This document shows, piece by piece, positions 51,294 through 58,985 of a DNA stretch of 64,000 nucleotides. This stretch comes from UBA6107 sp034430175 (GTDB taxonomy: Bacteria; Chloroflexota; Anaerolineae; Anaerolineales; Anaerolineaceae): the NCBI GenBank assembly GCA_034430175.1, contig DAOUFI010000020.1, positions 18,646-82,645 on the forward strand. Direction: 5' to 3'. Position numbers and translations under genes: made by a program. The stretch's first letter is position 1, and the number at the start of each line of letters is the position of its first letter. The notes under the pieces are model-generated. The model made no database searches and was not told where the DNA came from. It saw nothing but the letters and a program-made list of their open reading frames with translations.

Positions 51294-52562
51294 TTATGCG
51301 CGGTCAAAGTAGAAGAAACGCGGCAGTCTCTTCTTCCAGGCAGTTGGGATAATCTTGTCGAGGGCATCGTCGGCGGTGACCATACCCATCAGGTGATTCT
51401 CGTCGTCTACCACCGGCAGGGTCAGTAAGTTGTACTTGGAGACCATCTGCGCCAGTATATCCTGTTTTTCGAGCACATTGGCGCTGACGACCTTCTTGTG
51501 CATAAAATCAGAGATCGGGGTGCTGGGCTTTGCCAGGATCAGGTCGCTGAGGGAGAACACGCCCAGCAGATGGTTCTCGTCATCGACCACGTAAACATAA
51601 AAGAGGGACTCGGCTTCGGTGCCCGAGTTACGCAGCGCGTCAATGGCTTTGGCAGCGGTGAGGCCGGGGTGCACGGTAGCCACGTCAGTGGTCATCATGC
51701 CGCCAGCGGAATCTTCGGGATACGACAACAGTAGACGCACATCCTTGGCTTCTTCGTCCTGCATCAACTCCAATAGGTCTTCAGACCGTTCAGGAGGCAG
51801 CTCTGCTAACAGGTCGGCTGCTTCGTCAGGTGACATTTCTTCGAGGACATCTGCCACCTTCTCATCGGGCATCCCCTGCACCAGTGAAGCCTGGAAGTCG
51901 GGTTCCACCTCTTCCAACGCGTCAGCCAGGTGTTCCAGGTCGAGGGTATCGAGCAATTTTCCGCTTTCGGTGTGGCTCATGTCACTGATGATCTCGGCGA
52001 TATCGGCAGGATGCAGCTCATGCAGCTTCTCCACGGGTACCTTTAGACGCATTGCCTGATCGTGCGTGAGCAGTTCTACGTTATCCCACGCCAAACAGCT
52101 TTGGCTTGAGTTTTTGAAAAAGAGCGAAAAGAATTTTTCTACCCCCTTACTTACGCCCAAACGGCGAATCAGGCCCATGGCGCTGATATCCACGTTGGTG
52201 ACGTAGTAATCACCGTTCAGACGTGCCAGTTCGAGATCGTTGACACGCACCACACGGATGCCGTTTGTGTCGATGATCTGCTTATCGAGAATATCCATGA
52301 TGAGCTGGATTTCGTCACCACTGGGCTCGTACACAGGTAATTTGGTTTTCGGATGAGACAAGGGGATGATGGGGGCAAAAAGCACCGCGATCTCAGAGAA
52401 TGGGTAATGCGCGATGACGTCCTTGTTTTTAACGACCAGCGCGGTCAGAACGGGTCGTGGAAAATCGGCGTTCTGCAGAGCCAGCACTTCCTCCACGCGA
52501 CCCAGTTTTTCGCCATCTGAATCGACGACAGGTTTGCCAATAATTTGACTGATAAATGGCAT
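51294..52562 (-). CDS. Soluble PRC-barrel / MgtE N-domain / CBS-pair protein
   Basis: A 422-residue cytoplasmic protein. A PRC barrel (1-70, IGKPVVDSDGEKLGRVEEV) and a second PRC-like unit (about 90-165) are followed by an MgtE N-domain (about 185-290, HELHPADIAEIISDM then PPERSEDLLELM). A pair of CBS domains (about 295-405) with acidic DDENHL loops completes it. This is the magnesium-sensing cytosolic part of the MgtE channel without its membrane domain. It is likely to regulate the Nramp-related transporter encoded 15 bases downstream (inference). The ATG at 52562 follows GGAGG; the longer reading to 52643 overlaps the leader terminator. Confidence 0.88.
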   Translation of the reverse strand: MPFISQIIGKPVVDSDGEKLGRVEEVLALQNADFPRPVLTALVVKNKDVIAHYPFSEIAVLFAPIIPLSHPKTKLPVYEPSGDEIQLIMDILDKQIIDTNGIRVVRVNDLELARLNGDYYVTNVDISAMGLIRRLGVSKGVEKFFSLFFKNSSQSCLAWDNVELLTHDQAMRLKVPVEKLHELHPADIAEIISDMSHTESGKLLDTLDLEHLADALEEVEPDFQASLVQGMPDEKVADVLEEMSPDEAADLLAELPPERSEDLLELMQDEEAKDVRLLLSYPEDSAGGMMTTDVATVHPGLTAAKAIDALRNSGTEAESLFYVYVVDDENHLLGVFSLSDLILAKPSTPISDFMHKKVVSANVLEKQDILAQMVSKYNLLTLPVVDDENHLMGMVTADDALDKIIPTAWKKRLPRFFYFDRA

Positions 52563-52902
52563 TTTTGCCTCCTTCTCCTGCTTGCAGTGGATAATGAGGC
52601 CGGTAAACAAAAACCGGCGGGTGAGATCACCAGCCGGCAACAATTCACAATCTTGCGAATGAAATGACGTCGGTTAAGCCAGTGACCTCAAAATCTTGCG
52701 CCTGCAGAGCGTAAATTCCACAGAACCTTTCAACCATCCGGCAGCAACCTTCGCCAGGCAGTGCGGGCGCATGTTATTTTGTGCGATGAACGCAGGCAAC
52801 TCAAAAACTCCTCTGGTACTAAGAGGAGGCACATCTTTTGAGCTGGCCGTTTCTTCCAACTGCATTGAAGATAACCTTTCTAGAATTTAGGTGTTCTAAC
52901 CT
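52563..52902 (-). promoter_or_regulatory. Long structured 5' leader of the Mg2+ operon, possible riboswitch
   Basis: About 340 bases lie between the predicted start and the gene. Read on the minus strand, a long hairpin forms near 52795-52845: a ten-pair outer stem (CAGCTCAAAA with TTTTGAGTTG) and an inner CTCCTCT/AGAGGAG stem. GCCTGC/GCAGGC can pair further on. The leader ends with a strong intrinsic terminator before the ribosome site. The pattern is that of a metal-sensing attenuator. The M-box core texts were not found. A 63-codon reading frame (52865-52674) starts in the leader with AAAGG before it; it may be a leader peptide or chance. Confidence 0.55.
52605..52638 (-). terminator. Intrinsic terminator inside the Mg2+ operon leader
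   Basis: On the minus strand CCGGCTGGTGA pairs with TCACCCGCCGG (one mismatch), followed by TTTTTGTTT, 43 bases upstream of the start codon. Confidence 0.75.
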
Positions 52903-52908
52903 TCCCTG

Positions 52909-52936
52909 ATTTTATGCCGGAGAGATAAAAAGTCAA
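52909..52936 (-). promoter_or_regulatory. Promoter of the Mg2+ operon
   Basis: Minus-strand TTGACT (52936-52931) and TAAAAT (52914-52909) have a 16-base spacer. The transcription start is about 52902. Confidence 0.65.
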
Positions 52937-52951
52937 GAGGAAAGTGAAAAT

Positions 52952-52981
52952 TTGGTTCACTCATGTCTCTGCTGATATAAT
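52952..52981 (+). promoter_or_regulatory. Promoter of the DUF362 gene
   Basis: TTGGTT (52952-52957) and TATAAT (52976-52981) have an 18-base spacer, with TG one base before the -10 box (extended -10). Confidence 0.6.
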
Positions 52982-53013
52982 CCTTTATTATCAATTGGAT
53001 AGGAAGGTAAGCG

Positions 53014-54180
53014 ATGAAATCTACAGTCTATTATGGATCTCCCCGGCAATCTCATTTGGACGCGAAGGAAACACTTCCGGCCAAACTCGATCTGATCCTC
53101 GAAAAACTTCACTTACGCGACCGCGTCAAAGACGAACAGGTCTGCATCAAATTGCATGTGGGCAACACAGTGGGTTATTCGACCGTGCACCCGGTCTTTG
53201 TGCGCAAGGTGGTTCAGGCCATCAAGGATGGGGGCGGCAAACCCTTCATTGCTGATGTCAATTGGGACGTAGCCGGCTGCGAGGCACGCGGTTATACCAA
53301 CGAGGTACTTGGCTGCCCGGTGTACCCGGCTGCCGGGTTGAACGACAACTTCTATTACACGCACGAACGCGAGTTTAAAAACATGAAGGAGTGGCGCGTG
53401 GCAGGAATGATCGAAGAAGCCACCTTCATGGTCAACTTCGCTCACATCAAAGGCCACCCGGCCTGCGGATTCGGCGGCGCAATCAAGAACATTGCGTTGG
53501 GCTGCCTGGCCGGGGAGACACGCATGCGCATGCACGATCTTATCCATTACGACAAATACTGGTTCAAGGAAAACTGCCCCGATAAGAGCGTGATGCAGAA
53601 GATCGTCGACTCTTGCCCGATGGGCGCGATTGTTTTCGATAAGGAAGATTCCGAGGAACTGCATTTGCACCAGGATAACTGCAATCAATGCAAACGCTGC
53701 CTTAAAGTGGCTCCCGAGGGTAGTCTCAAGATCGAACCGGAGAACTTCTTCTCTTTTCAGGAAGCCTGCGCCATTAGTACCAAACTCTGCCTCTCGACCT
53801 TTGCCCCTGATAAGATCACCAACCTGGCGCTGGCCAACCAAATGACCCCGGTGTGCGACTGCTTCGGGTTCACCGGATTGTCCATCCTGCCAGATGCCGG
53901 CATCTTCGGCTCGGACGACATCGTGGCAATCGATAAGGCCGTGCTTGACGTCACCGCCAGAACTCCGTTGATCGAAGAGAACGTTCCCAACTGTTTCGAA
54001 ATTCACACCCGCAGCGGACATCCATTCGCTGTACTGCATGGTCCGTATAAAGATCCTTACGCCGTGGTGGGTTACGCCGAGCGCGAGGGTCTGGGTAGCC
54101 AGGATTACGAGCTTGTGGATGTGTTACCCGACACCCCAAAGAGCAATCGGCCGGCAGCCTTCTACGTTTCAGCGCAATAA
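53014..54180 (+). CDS. DUF362 domain iron-sulfur protein
   Basis: A 388-residue cytoplasmic redox protein. The DUF362 domain occupies the N- and C-terminal parts (VCIKLHVGNTVGYSTVHP, NFAHIKGHPACGFGGAIKN). A ferredoxin-like insertion (about 185-245) has cysteines in ENCPDKS, DSCPMGA and CNQCKRC, enough for at least one [4Fe-4S] cluster, though one motif (CLKVAPEG) departs from the usual CxxxCP. DUF362 proteins are thought to be electron carriers or maturases; the role here is unknown. GGAAGG precedes the ATG. A strong terminator follows, so it is monocistronic. Confidence 0.85.
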   Translation: MKSTVYYGSPRQSHLDAKETLPAKLDLILEKLHLRDRVKDEQVCIKLHVGNTVGYSTVHPVFVRKVVQAIKDGGGKPFIADVNWDVAGCEARGYTNEVLGCPVYPAAGLNDNFYYTHEREFKNMKEWRVAGMIEEATFMVNFAHIKGHPACGFGGAIKNIALGCLAGETRMRMHDLIHYDKYWFKENCPDKSVMQKIVDSCPMGAIVFDKEDSEELHLHQDNCNQCKRCLKVAPEGSLKIEPENFFSFQEACAISTKLCLSTFAPDKITNLALANQMTPVCDCFGFTGLSILPDAGIFGSDDIVAIDKAVLDVTARTPLIEENVPNCFEIHTRSGHPFAVLHGPYKDPYAVVGYAEREGLGSQDYELVDVLPDTPKSNRPAAFYVSAQ

Positions 54181-54199
54181 GCCCTTTTAACCCAGACTG

Positions 54200-54230
54200 A
54201 GGACGCGGCAATCAGACCGCGTCCTTTTTG
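54200..54230 (+). terminator. Intrinsic terminator after the DUF362 gene
   Basis: GGACGCGG (54201-54208) pairs with CCGCGTCC (54217-54224), followed by TTTTT. Confidence 0.85.
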
Positions 54231-54285
54231 CAACCTCTCTCCCTCTTATGCGTATACATTCATAGATCAAAACAGGAGATACGCA

Positions 54286-55149
54286 ATGAAGAAATTATTC
54301 TTAGTAATTGGGATAATGGCCATCCTATTATCAGCTTGCACTGTTACCAACAACACCGTTTCGTTCAACACTGAGACGGTGGTTGGTTCTGGCACGATCT
54401 CGGCGGAGAAACGCGCAGTAAGTGGAATCACCGCGGTCACCCTCAAAGGGTTAGGGAATCTCAAGATCAGCCATGGTGATACTGAATCGTTGACCATTAC
54501 TGCTGATGACAACCTGCTGCCCTACATCACTACTAAAGTGGTGGATGGCACTCTCGAGATCAGCACCAAGCCGAACGTCAACATCAACCCGTCCGGCACC
54601 ATCACTTACACCCTCACGATTAAAACACTCGAAACCGTTACACTTTCGGGTTTTGGCAACATCGATGTAGATTCCTTGGAAGGTGACAGCATGGCTGTTC
54701 GCCTGACAGGTTCGGGAGATATCAACGTGGGTAAGGTCGACGGTAAAGGATTCGCGCTGGACTTGACTGGATTTGGAAATATCAACCTGGGAGAAGCGCA
54801 GGGATCCGCTGCAGCTATCAACCTGACCGGATCCGGTGACATCAAAGCCCCGAAACTGGCGGTAAATCAACTGATCCTCACACTTAGCGGCTTTGGCGAT
54901 GTGACCGTGGCAGGTACAGCCGACAACCAGACTATTACCCTGACCGGTTCGGGTAATTACCTTGGCGGCGATCTAGAAACAAGCAGCGCAAAGGTCACCA
55001 TCAGCGGTTTTGGCGACGCCACCATCTGGGCGACGGAATCGCTGGACGTAACCATCTCGGGTAGCGGTAATGTGATGTATTACGGCAGCCCCACCGTCAA
55101 CACCAGCCTGACCGGTTTTGGAACAATCAAAGGACTGGGCGCACATTAG
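54286..55149 (+). CDS. GIN (DUF2807) domain lipoprotein
   Basis: A 287-residue exported lipoprotein with lipobox LLSAC (Cys18). The mature part is a right-handed beta-helix built from repeats of about 20-30 residues with the phrase SGFGN or TGSGD: for instance LSGFGNIDV, LTGSGDINV, LTGFGNINL and LTGSGDIKA. This is the head GIN/DUF2807 domain, found in putative auto-transporter adhesins and stress-related lipoproteins. Function is unknown. Good AGGAGA ribosome site. Monocistronic, ending at a bidirectional terminator. Confidence 0.88.
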   Translation: MKKLFLVIGIMAILLSACTVTNNTVSFNTETVVGSGTISAEKRAVSGITAVTLKGLGNLKISHGDTESLTITADDNLLPYITTKVVDGTLEISTKPNVNINPSGTITYTLTIKTLETVTLSGFGNIDVDSLEGDSMAVRLTGSGDINVGKVDGKGFALDLTGFGNINLGEAQGSAAAINLTGSGDIKAPKLAVNQLILTLSGFGDVTVAGTADNQTITLTGSGNYLGGDLETSSAKVTISGFGDATIWATESLDVTISGSGNVMYYGSPTVNTSLTGFGTIKGLGAH

Positions 55150-55162
55150 GCCCGGGTAACGC

Positions 55163-55199
55163 AAAGACCTGGCACGCGAGTCCGCGGCCAGGTCTTTTT
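55163..55199. terminator. Bidirectional intrinsic terminator
   Basis: AAAGACCTGGC (55163-55173) pairs with GCCAGGTCTTT (55187-55197), with U-runs for the GIN lipoprotein on the plus strand and an AT-rich tail toward the convergent GNAT gene. Confidence 0.8.
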
Positions 55200-55215
55200 A
55201 TTTTGGAACAATTAT

Positions 55216-56328
55216 CTAGATCGTCTTTTCGTACACCCGGTAACGGCGCAGCTCTTTGGCACCAAGTTTGTAGATCGCGTTGTTCATGCGATCGTTATCT
55301 TCGAGCACGTAGTTGATCTCCATACGGATATCGTCCGTGTAGAGGCCGTCATAGGTGGCCTTGTAGAGCAGGGTGTCGATGGCACGGCTCTGCCATTCGG
55401 GGATCACGCCCAGCGCCCACATGCGGTACTGGTGCATTTTTGGCAACTTGGTGAGCATACGCCAGATACCGCGCAAGCCCAACTTACCGTCGAGACCCTT
55501 AATGAGCTTATTGATGTCGGGCAAGGATAACGCAAAGCCGATGGGTTTACCGTTGGCGTCCTCTGCTATGAGCGCGCCTTTAGGATTGATCACCTGCTTG
55601 AGATCGCGCGCCATGGCGCGGGCTTCGGCGTCGGTCACCGGGTAGAACCCCCAGTTGTCGTTGATGGACTCGTTCGCCAGATTGAGGATGGTCACCACAT
55701 CCGCTTCGAGGTTTTTCATGTTTACCGGACGCACCTTCACACCGTAACGCTTCTTGATAATGTCGGTCAGCTTGAGAATGCGTTCGGGTACCTGGTAGCC
55801 TGCTTTGGCGTCGATGACATATACTTTCAGATCCTTAGCCTTTTGGAACCCGAATTTGACCAGGAAATCGTTGTAATAAGGTGGGTTGTATGGACCCATG
55901 ATCACCGGGTCGGGAGTATACCCTTCGACCACCAATCCCCATTCCTGTGACGCAAAGCTCCATGGTCCGCGGATACTCTTCATGCCCTTTGCTTTCAGCC
56001 AGTCCGTGGCAGCCTGGAGTAACGCAAGCGACACCTTTTCGTCGTTGATCGATTCAAAGGAGCCGAATAGGCCGATGGGTTCCTTCCAATGATCGAGCGC
56101 AAGATGGTCGAGGAAGGCAGAGATCCGCCCGACCACGCGGTCGCCTTCTTTAGCGAGGAAGAGGGTATAGGTACAGTGGTCGAGCATGGGGTTCTTAGCA
56201 GCGATGAACTGCGCGGCCTGTTCGCTACGCAGCGGCGCCACCCAAACGGGGTCATTCTTATATAGCTGGTAAGGTAATTCAATAAATGCTTTCAATTCTT
56301 CGGGGGTTTGAACGGGAATAATTTTCAT
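55216..56328 (-). CDS. GNAT-fold acyltransferase-like protein
   Basis: A 370-residue soluble protein of the N-acyltransferase superfamily. The N-terminal half has FLAKEGDRVVGRISAFLD and a helix-strand layout of one GNAT domain. The C-terminal half has ALIAEDANGKPIGFALSLPD and WALGVIPEWQSRAIDTLLY, a second acyl-CoA-binding unit. The phrase IRGPWSFASQEWG is typical of this little-studied group. The substrate is unknown. It is the third gene of a minus-strand group with a methyltransferase and an ICMT-type enzyme; the 74-base gap before it holds no terminator. Confidence 0.8.
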   Translation of the reverse strand: MKIIPVQTPEELKAFIELPYQLYKNDPVWVAPLRSEQAAQFIAAKNPMLDHCTYTLFLAKEGDRVVGRISAFLDHLALDHWKEPIGLFGSFESINDEKVSLALLQAATDWLKAKGMKSIRGPWSFASQEWGLVVEGYTPDPVIMGPYNPPYYNDFLVKFGFQKAKDLKVYVIDAKAGYQVPERILKLTDIIKKRYGVKVRPVNMKNLEADVVTILNLANESINDNWGFYPVTDAEARAMARDLKQVINPKGALIAEDANGKPIGFALSLPDINKLIKGLDGKLGLRGIWRMLTKLPKMHQYRMWALGVIPEWQSRAIDTLLYKATYDGLYTDDIRMEINYVLEDNDRMNNAIYKLGAKELRRYRVYEKTI

Positions 56329-56402
56329 GATCTCTCTCTGGAAAAAAAGAATAATGAAATGAATATATATAAGAAATCCGATTTGGGCAACTGGATTTCG
56401 AT

Positions 56403-57164
56403 TTAGTTATTAAATGCAAGCAGTACCAAATTTGGGCTTTTTGGAGGGTCAAAAACCGAACCATTCATATCGCCGAAGCTGAGGATAGAATGAAATCCAG
56501 CTTTGGTTAGCGCCTGAGTCATATCCGCGCGCAACTGGGGCATTAACTTAGTACTGATGATGCTCGCTTTCCATTCACCTCCAAGCGGCCGCTTGAAGGT
56601 GGCCATGTTGAAGCGGATCAAACCATCAGATTCGAAATCATAGAAACGAGTAAAGAGCCATTCATGCCAATTGTCGCTGAAGGATTGCGGCTCCATCCAG
56701 CGCTGCCGAAAAGCCATGATGGCGTCGAAATTACGGTTTTGCAGCAGCAATTTTCCTCCGGACCGCAGGCAGCGGGAAAAGTCAGCCAGAGTCTCTTGGA
56801 GCTCATCCTGGCTGGTGACATGCGGCAGTGAATTGCCCAGGCAGAGTAGCGCGTCGAACGACCCAGCGCCAAAAGTGGAAGCCAGGTTGCCAAACCCCGC
56901 CGCTTCAAAACGCAAGTCCACTCCTTCTATCTGGGCATTAGTGCGCGCCTGGCCGATCATTGACCGGCTCAGATCCGCACCACTGACTTTGAAGCCGAGT
57001 TTTGCCAGACCGAGGGCGTGCATTCCGGTGCCGCATGCGGCGTCCAGCACATCCACAGATTTTGGTTGAGCCTCCAGCGCGCGTTGGATGAATGGCAGTT
57101 CGGCAGAGAGACGGTTTTGCCAGTTATTAAAACGGTCGTAATCGGGCGCGATCTGATCGTACAT
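56403..57164 (-). CDS. Class I SAM-dependent methyltransferase
   Basis: A 253-residue cytoplasmic methyltransferase. The SAM motif VLDAACGTGMHALGLAK is at about 59-75, with the acidic end GADLSRSM after it. FDALLCLGNSLPHV is the post-II motif. It resembles glycine/sarcosine-type or small-molecule methyltransferases. The substrate is unknown. GGAGAG precedes the ATG and the gene starts 16 bases after the stop of the ICMT-family gene upstream, so both share a transcript. Confidence 0.88.
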   Translation of the reverse strand: MYDQIAPDYDRFNNWQNRLSAELPFIQRALEAQPKSVDVLDAACGTGMHALGLAKLGFKVSGADLSRSMIGQARTNAQIEGVDLRFEAAGFGNLASTFGAGSFDALLCLGNSLPHVTSQDELQETLADFSRCLRSGGKLLLQNRNFDAIMAFRQRWMEPQSFSDNWHEWLFTRFYDFESDGLIRFNMATFKRPLGGEWKASIISTKLMPQLRADMTQALTKAGFHSILSFGDMNGSVFDPPKSPNLVLLAFNN

Positions 57165-57180
57165 TTAGCTCTCCGGTGGT

Positions 57181-57666
57181 CTATTCGTGCGGCCGTCGCG
57201 GAATCCAGCGAGGAACAGTCCTTTTGTATTTTTGATACGGCCGGCCAAAGCGACGCTCCAGTTCCTTCTCCTCAATCAACACGATATAACAATGCATGAT
57301 GATGAAGAGAACAACCATATACAACGCCAGCCAGAGTGATTTAAAGAAAAGTGCTTCACCCAGAGGCAGCACAACAACCGATGCCAGCACCAGCGGATTA
57401 CGCACCCACAGATACAGACCACGGCGCATAAACTGACGCGGTGGGTCGAAAGGCGCAGGGGTGCCGTGACCATAAACAACGAAGGCGCGCACCAACCAGA
57501 CCATCACTGCAAGGCCAGCAAGGAAGATCAGCACTCCTAGCGTTTGGAGAAAACCAAAACCTGGCCACCGCAGTGAATTCGTCAGCCACAGCAGCAGCGT
57601 TGGCAGAATCAGGTCCGCCAGTCCGGGCAAGACGATAAATGCGAATATCACTTTCAACCAGAGCAC
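57181..57666 (-). CDS. Isoprenylcysteine carboxyl methyltransferase (ICMT/PEMT) family membrane protein
   Basis: A 161-residue membrane protein with about four helices. The family's C-terminal SAM-binding signature is present: GLYLWVRNPLVLASVV followed by IEEKELERRFGRPYQKYKRTVPRW. Such bacterial proteins methylate lipids or small thiols and are not tied to prenylated proteins. It begins at a GTG (57666) after GGAGG, because no ATG starts in this frame ahead of the first helix. It is the first gene of a three-gene minus-strand group. Confidence 0.85.
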   Translation of the reverse strand: MLWLKVIFAFIVLPGLADLILPTLLLWLTNSLRWPGFGFLQTLGVLIFLAGLAVMVWLVRAFVVYGHGTPAPFDPPRQFMRRGLYLWVRNPLVLASVVVLPLGEALFFKSLWLALYMVVLFIIMHCYIVLIEEKELERRFGRPYQKYKRTVPRWIPRRPHE

Positions 57667-57697
57667 AGTATCCTCCGCGGGTACAAACCTTGTTCAC

Positions 57698-57726
57698 ATT
57701 ATACCCACCGTGTCAACCTACTTTAA
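57698..57726 (-). promoter_or_regulatory. Promoter of the ICMT-methyltransferase-GNAT group
   Basis: Minus-strand TTAAAG (57726-57721) and TATAAT (57703-57698) have a 17-base spacer; the start codon follows after about 25 bases. Confidence 0.5.
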
Positions 57727-57779
57727 TGCGTTTCCGGTTGATCTTTGCTAGAATTACCAAAACAATTTAAAGAGGATTC

Positions 57780-58466
57780 ATGGACTTGAATGCGGCGGTT
57801 GTATTCATTCAACAAGCTTACCCATATTTTGGCATTGGTGGCAGCCTGCTCATCATCGCTTCCATGCTGGCCGCTGGATTGGTTTACCGGGGCAAGGATG
57901 GCGAACGATATTCCGTTCTCAACCACTATATCTCCGAGTTGGGCGAGGTGGGTGTCTCCAGGGCGGCGCCAATTTTTAATCTGGGGTTGATTATCGGCAG
58001 CCTGGCGTTCATTCCCTTTATCACCGGGTTAACGTTCACCCTGGATAATCTGTGGGCAAAGATCGGATTGGCAATCGGTATCTGGTCCACACTCTCATGC
58101 GTGCTGGTGGGTGTATTTCCGATGAACCACATGGAAGCACATAAATGGGTGGCGGTGTCCTACTTCCGATCCGGCTTAGTGATGGTGCTTCTGTACAGTA
58201 TCGCGGTATTTGTCCAACCAGCAACCATTGTGGCAATTCCTAAGATATCGAATGTTGCGGGGCTGCTCGCGTTTTTCTGTTATGCCGCTTTTCTCTTTAC
58301 CATGGACACACACAAGAAAAAAGATGATGAGCCTGAAACGCTAGAGACTGAATCGGAAAAAGAGTGGGTGCGCCCGAAAGTGTCCCGCTTTACCATTCTG
58401 GAATGGGCGATTTCGTTTTCCAACTTCCTGTGGTTTTTGATCGTGGCGTTGTTCGCGCTTCGCTGA
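57780..58466 (+). CDS. DUF998 family membrane protein
   Basis: A 228-residue membrane protein with six hydrophobic segments. The phrase YSVLNHYISELGEVGVSRAAPIFN carries the conserved SELG of DUF998 after the first helix; PMNHMEAHKWVA follows the fourth helix. The short charged loop near 180 (HKKKDDEPETLETESEKE) is cytoplasmic. Function is unknown. AGAGGA precedes the ATG. Confidence 0.82.
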   Translation: MDLNAAVVFIQQAYPYFGIGGSLLIIASMLAAGLVYRGKDGERYSVLNHYISELGEVGVSRAAPIFNLGLIIGSLAFIPFITGLTFTLDNLWAKIGLAIGIWSTLSCVLVGVFPMNHMEAHKWVAVSYFRSGLVMVLLYSIAVFVQPATIVAIPKISNVAGLLAFFCYAAFLFTMDTHKKKDDEPETLETESEKEWVRPKVSRFTILEWAISFSNFLWFLIVALFALR

Positions 58467-58525
58467 GTGGAACACAGTAATCACGTTCAACGTCTACTGT
58501 ATAGAAACCAATCGGGAGGTGTTTT

Positions 58526-58915
58526 ATGAAGAAAATTATCAATCTTGCAGTTGTGGCTGCGTTTCTTGTTGCAACCCTAGCGACGTGTAGTAGCAAGACT
58601 GTGAAGGTGGATGAATCGATGAACGGTCAAACGATCACTGTCAAAAAGGGTCAGACGATCGTGGTGTCGCTGGCAGGCAATCCAACCACAGGGTTCAACT
58701 GGGCAACCGAAGATCTGGATACCAGTATCTTGTCACAGCAGGGGGATGTTGCCTTCAAAGCTGATTCCAATTTGATTGGTGCCGGTGGAATGGTAACGTT
58801 GACCTTTGAGACTGTCGGAACCGGAACGACCAACCTGATATTGAATTACGCGCGTTCCTGGGAAACCGGGGTGGAACCGGCGCAAACTTTCGCGGTAACG
58901 ATCGTGGTCGAGTAA
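58526..58915 (+). CDS. Chagasin-like protease inhibitor (I42 family) lipoprotein
   Basis: A 129-residue exported protein. The signal ends with LATC (Cys21), a probable lipobox. The mature part is an I42-type beta-sandwich with the three loops expected for cysteine-protease inhibitors: NPTTGFNW, the glycine-rich GAGGMVT and the third-loop tryptophan in RSWETG (usually RPW). It would inhibit papain-like proteases outside the cell, possibly its own or those of competitors. Strong GGAGG ribosome site. Monocistronic, with a terminator downstream. Confidence 0.88.
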   Translation: MKKIINLAVVAAFLVATLATCSSKTVKVDESMNGQTITVKKGQTIVVSLAGNPTTGFNWATEDLDTSILSQQGDVAFKADSNLIGAGGMVTLTFETVGTGTTNLILNYARSWETGVEPAQTFAVTIVVE

Positions 58916-58934
58916 TTTCCCTGTATTACAAACC

Positions 58935-58964
58935 AGGTCCCGGCAGAATTGTCGGGACCTTTTG
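58935..58964 (+). terminator. Intrinsic terminator after the I42 inhibitor gene
   Basis: AGGTCCCG (58935-58942) pairs with CGGGACCT (58953-58960), followed by TTT. Confidence 0.75.
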
Positions 58965-58985
58965 CGTCTGTTCGGAAATTAATGC

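Noticed and set aside
52674..52865. 63-codon reading frame in the Mg2+ operon leader
   Set aside because: It has AAAGG before the ATG, but its sequence has no recognisable fold and overlaps the hairpins. Kept only as a possible leader peptide.
52563..52902. M-box (ykoK) magnesium riboswitch
   Set aside because: The leader contains AATGCAGTTGGA, like one M-box segment, but the other conserved M-box texts are missing and the order does not fit. It is reported as an unclassified leader instead.
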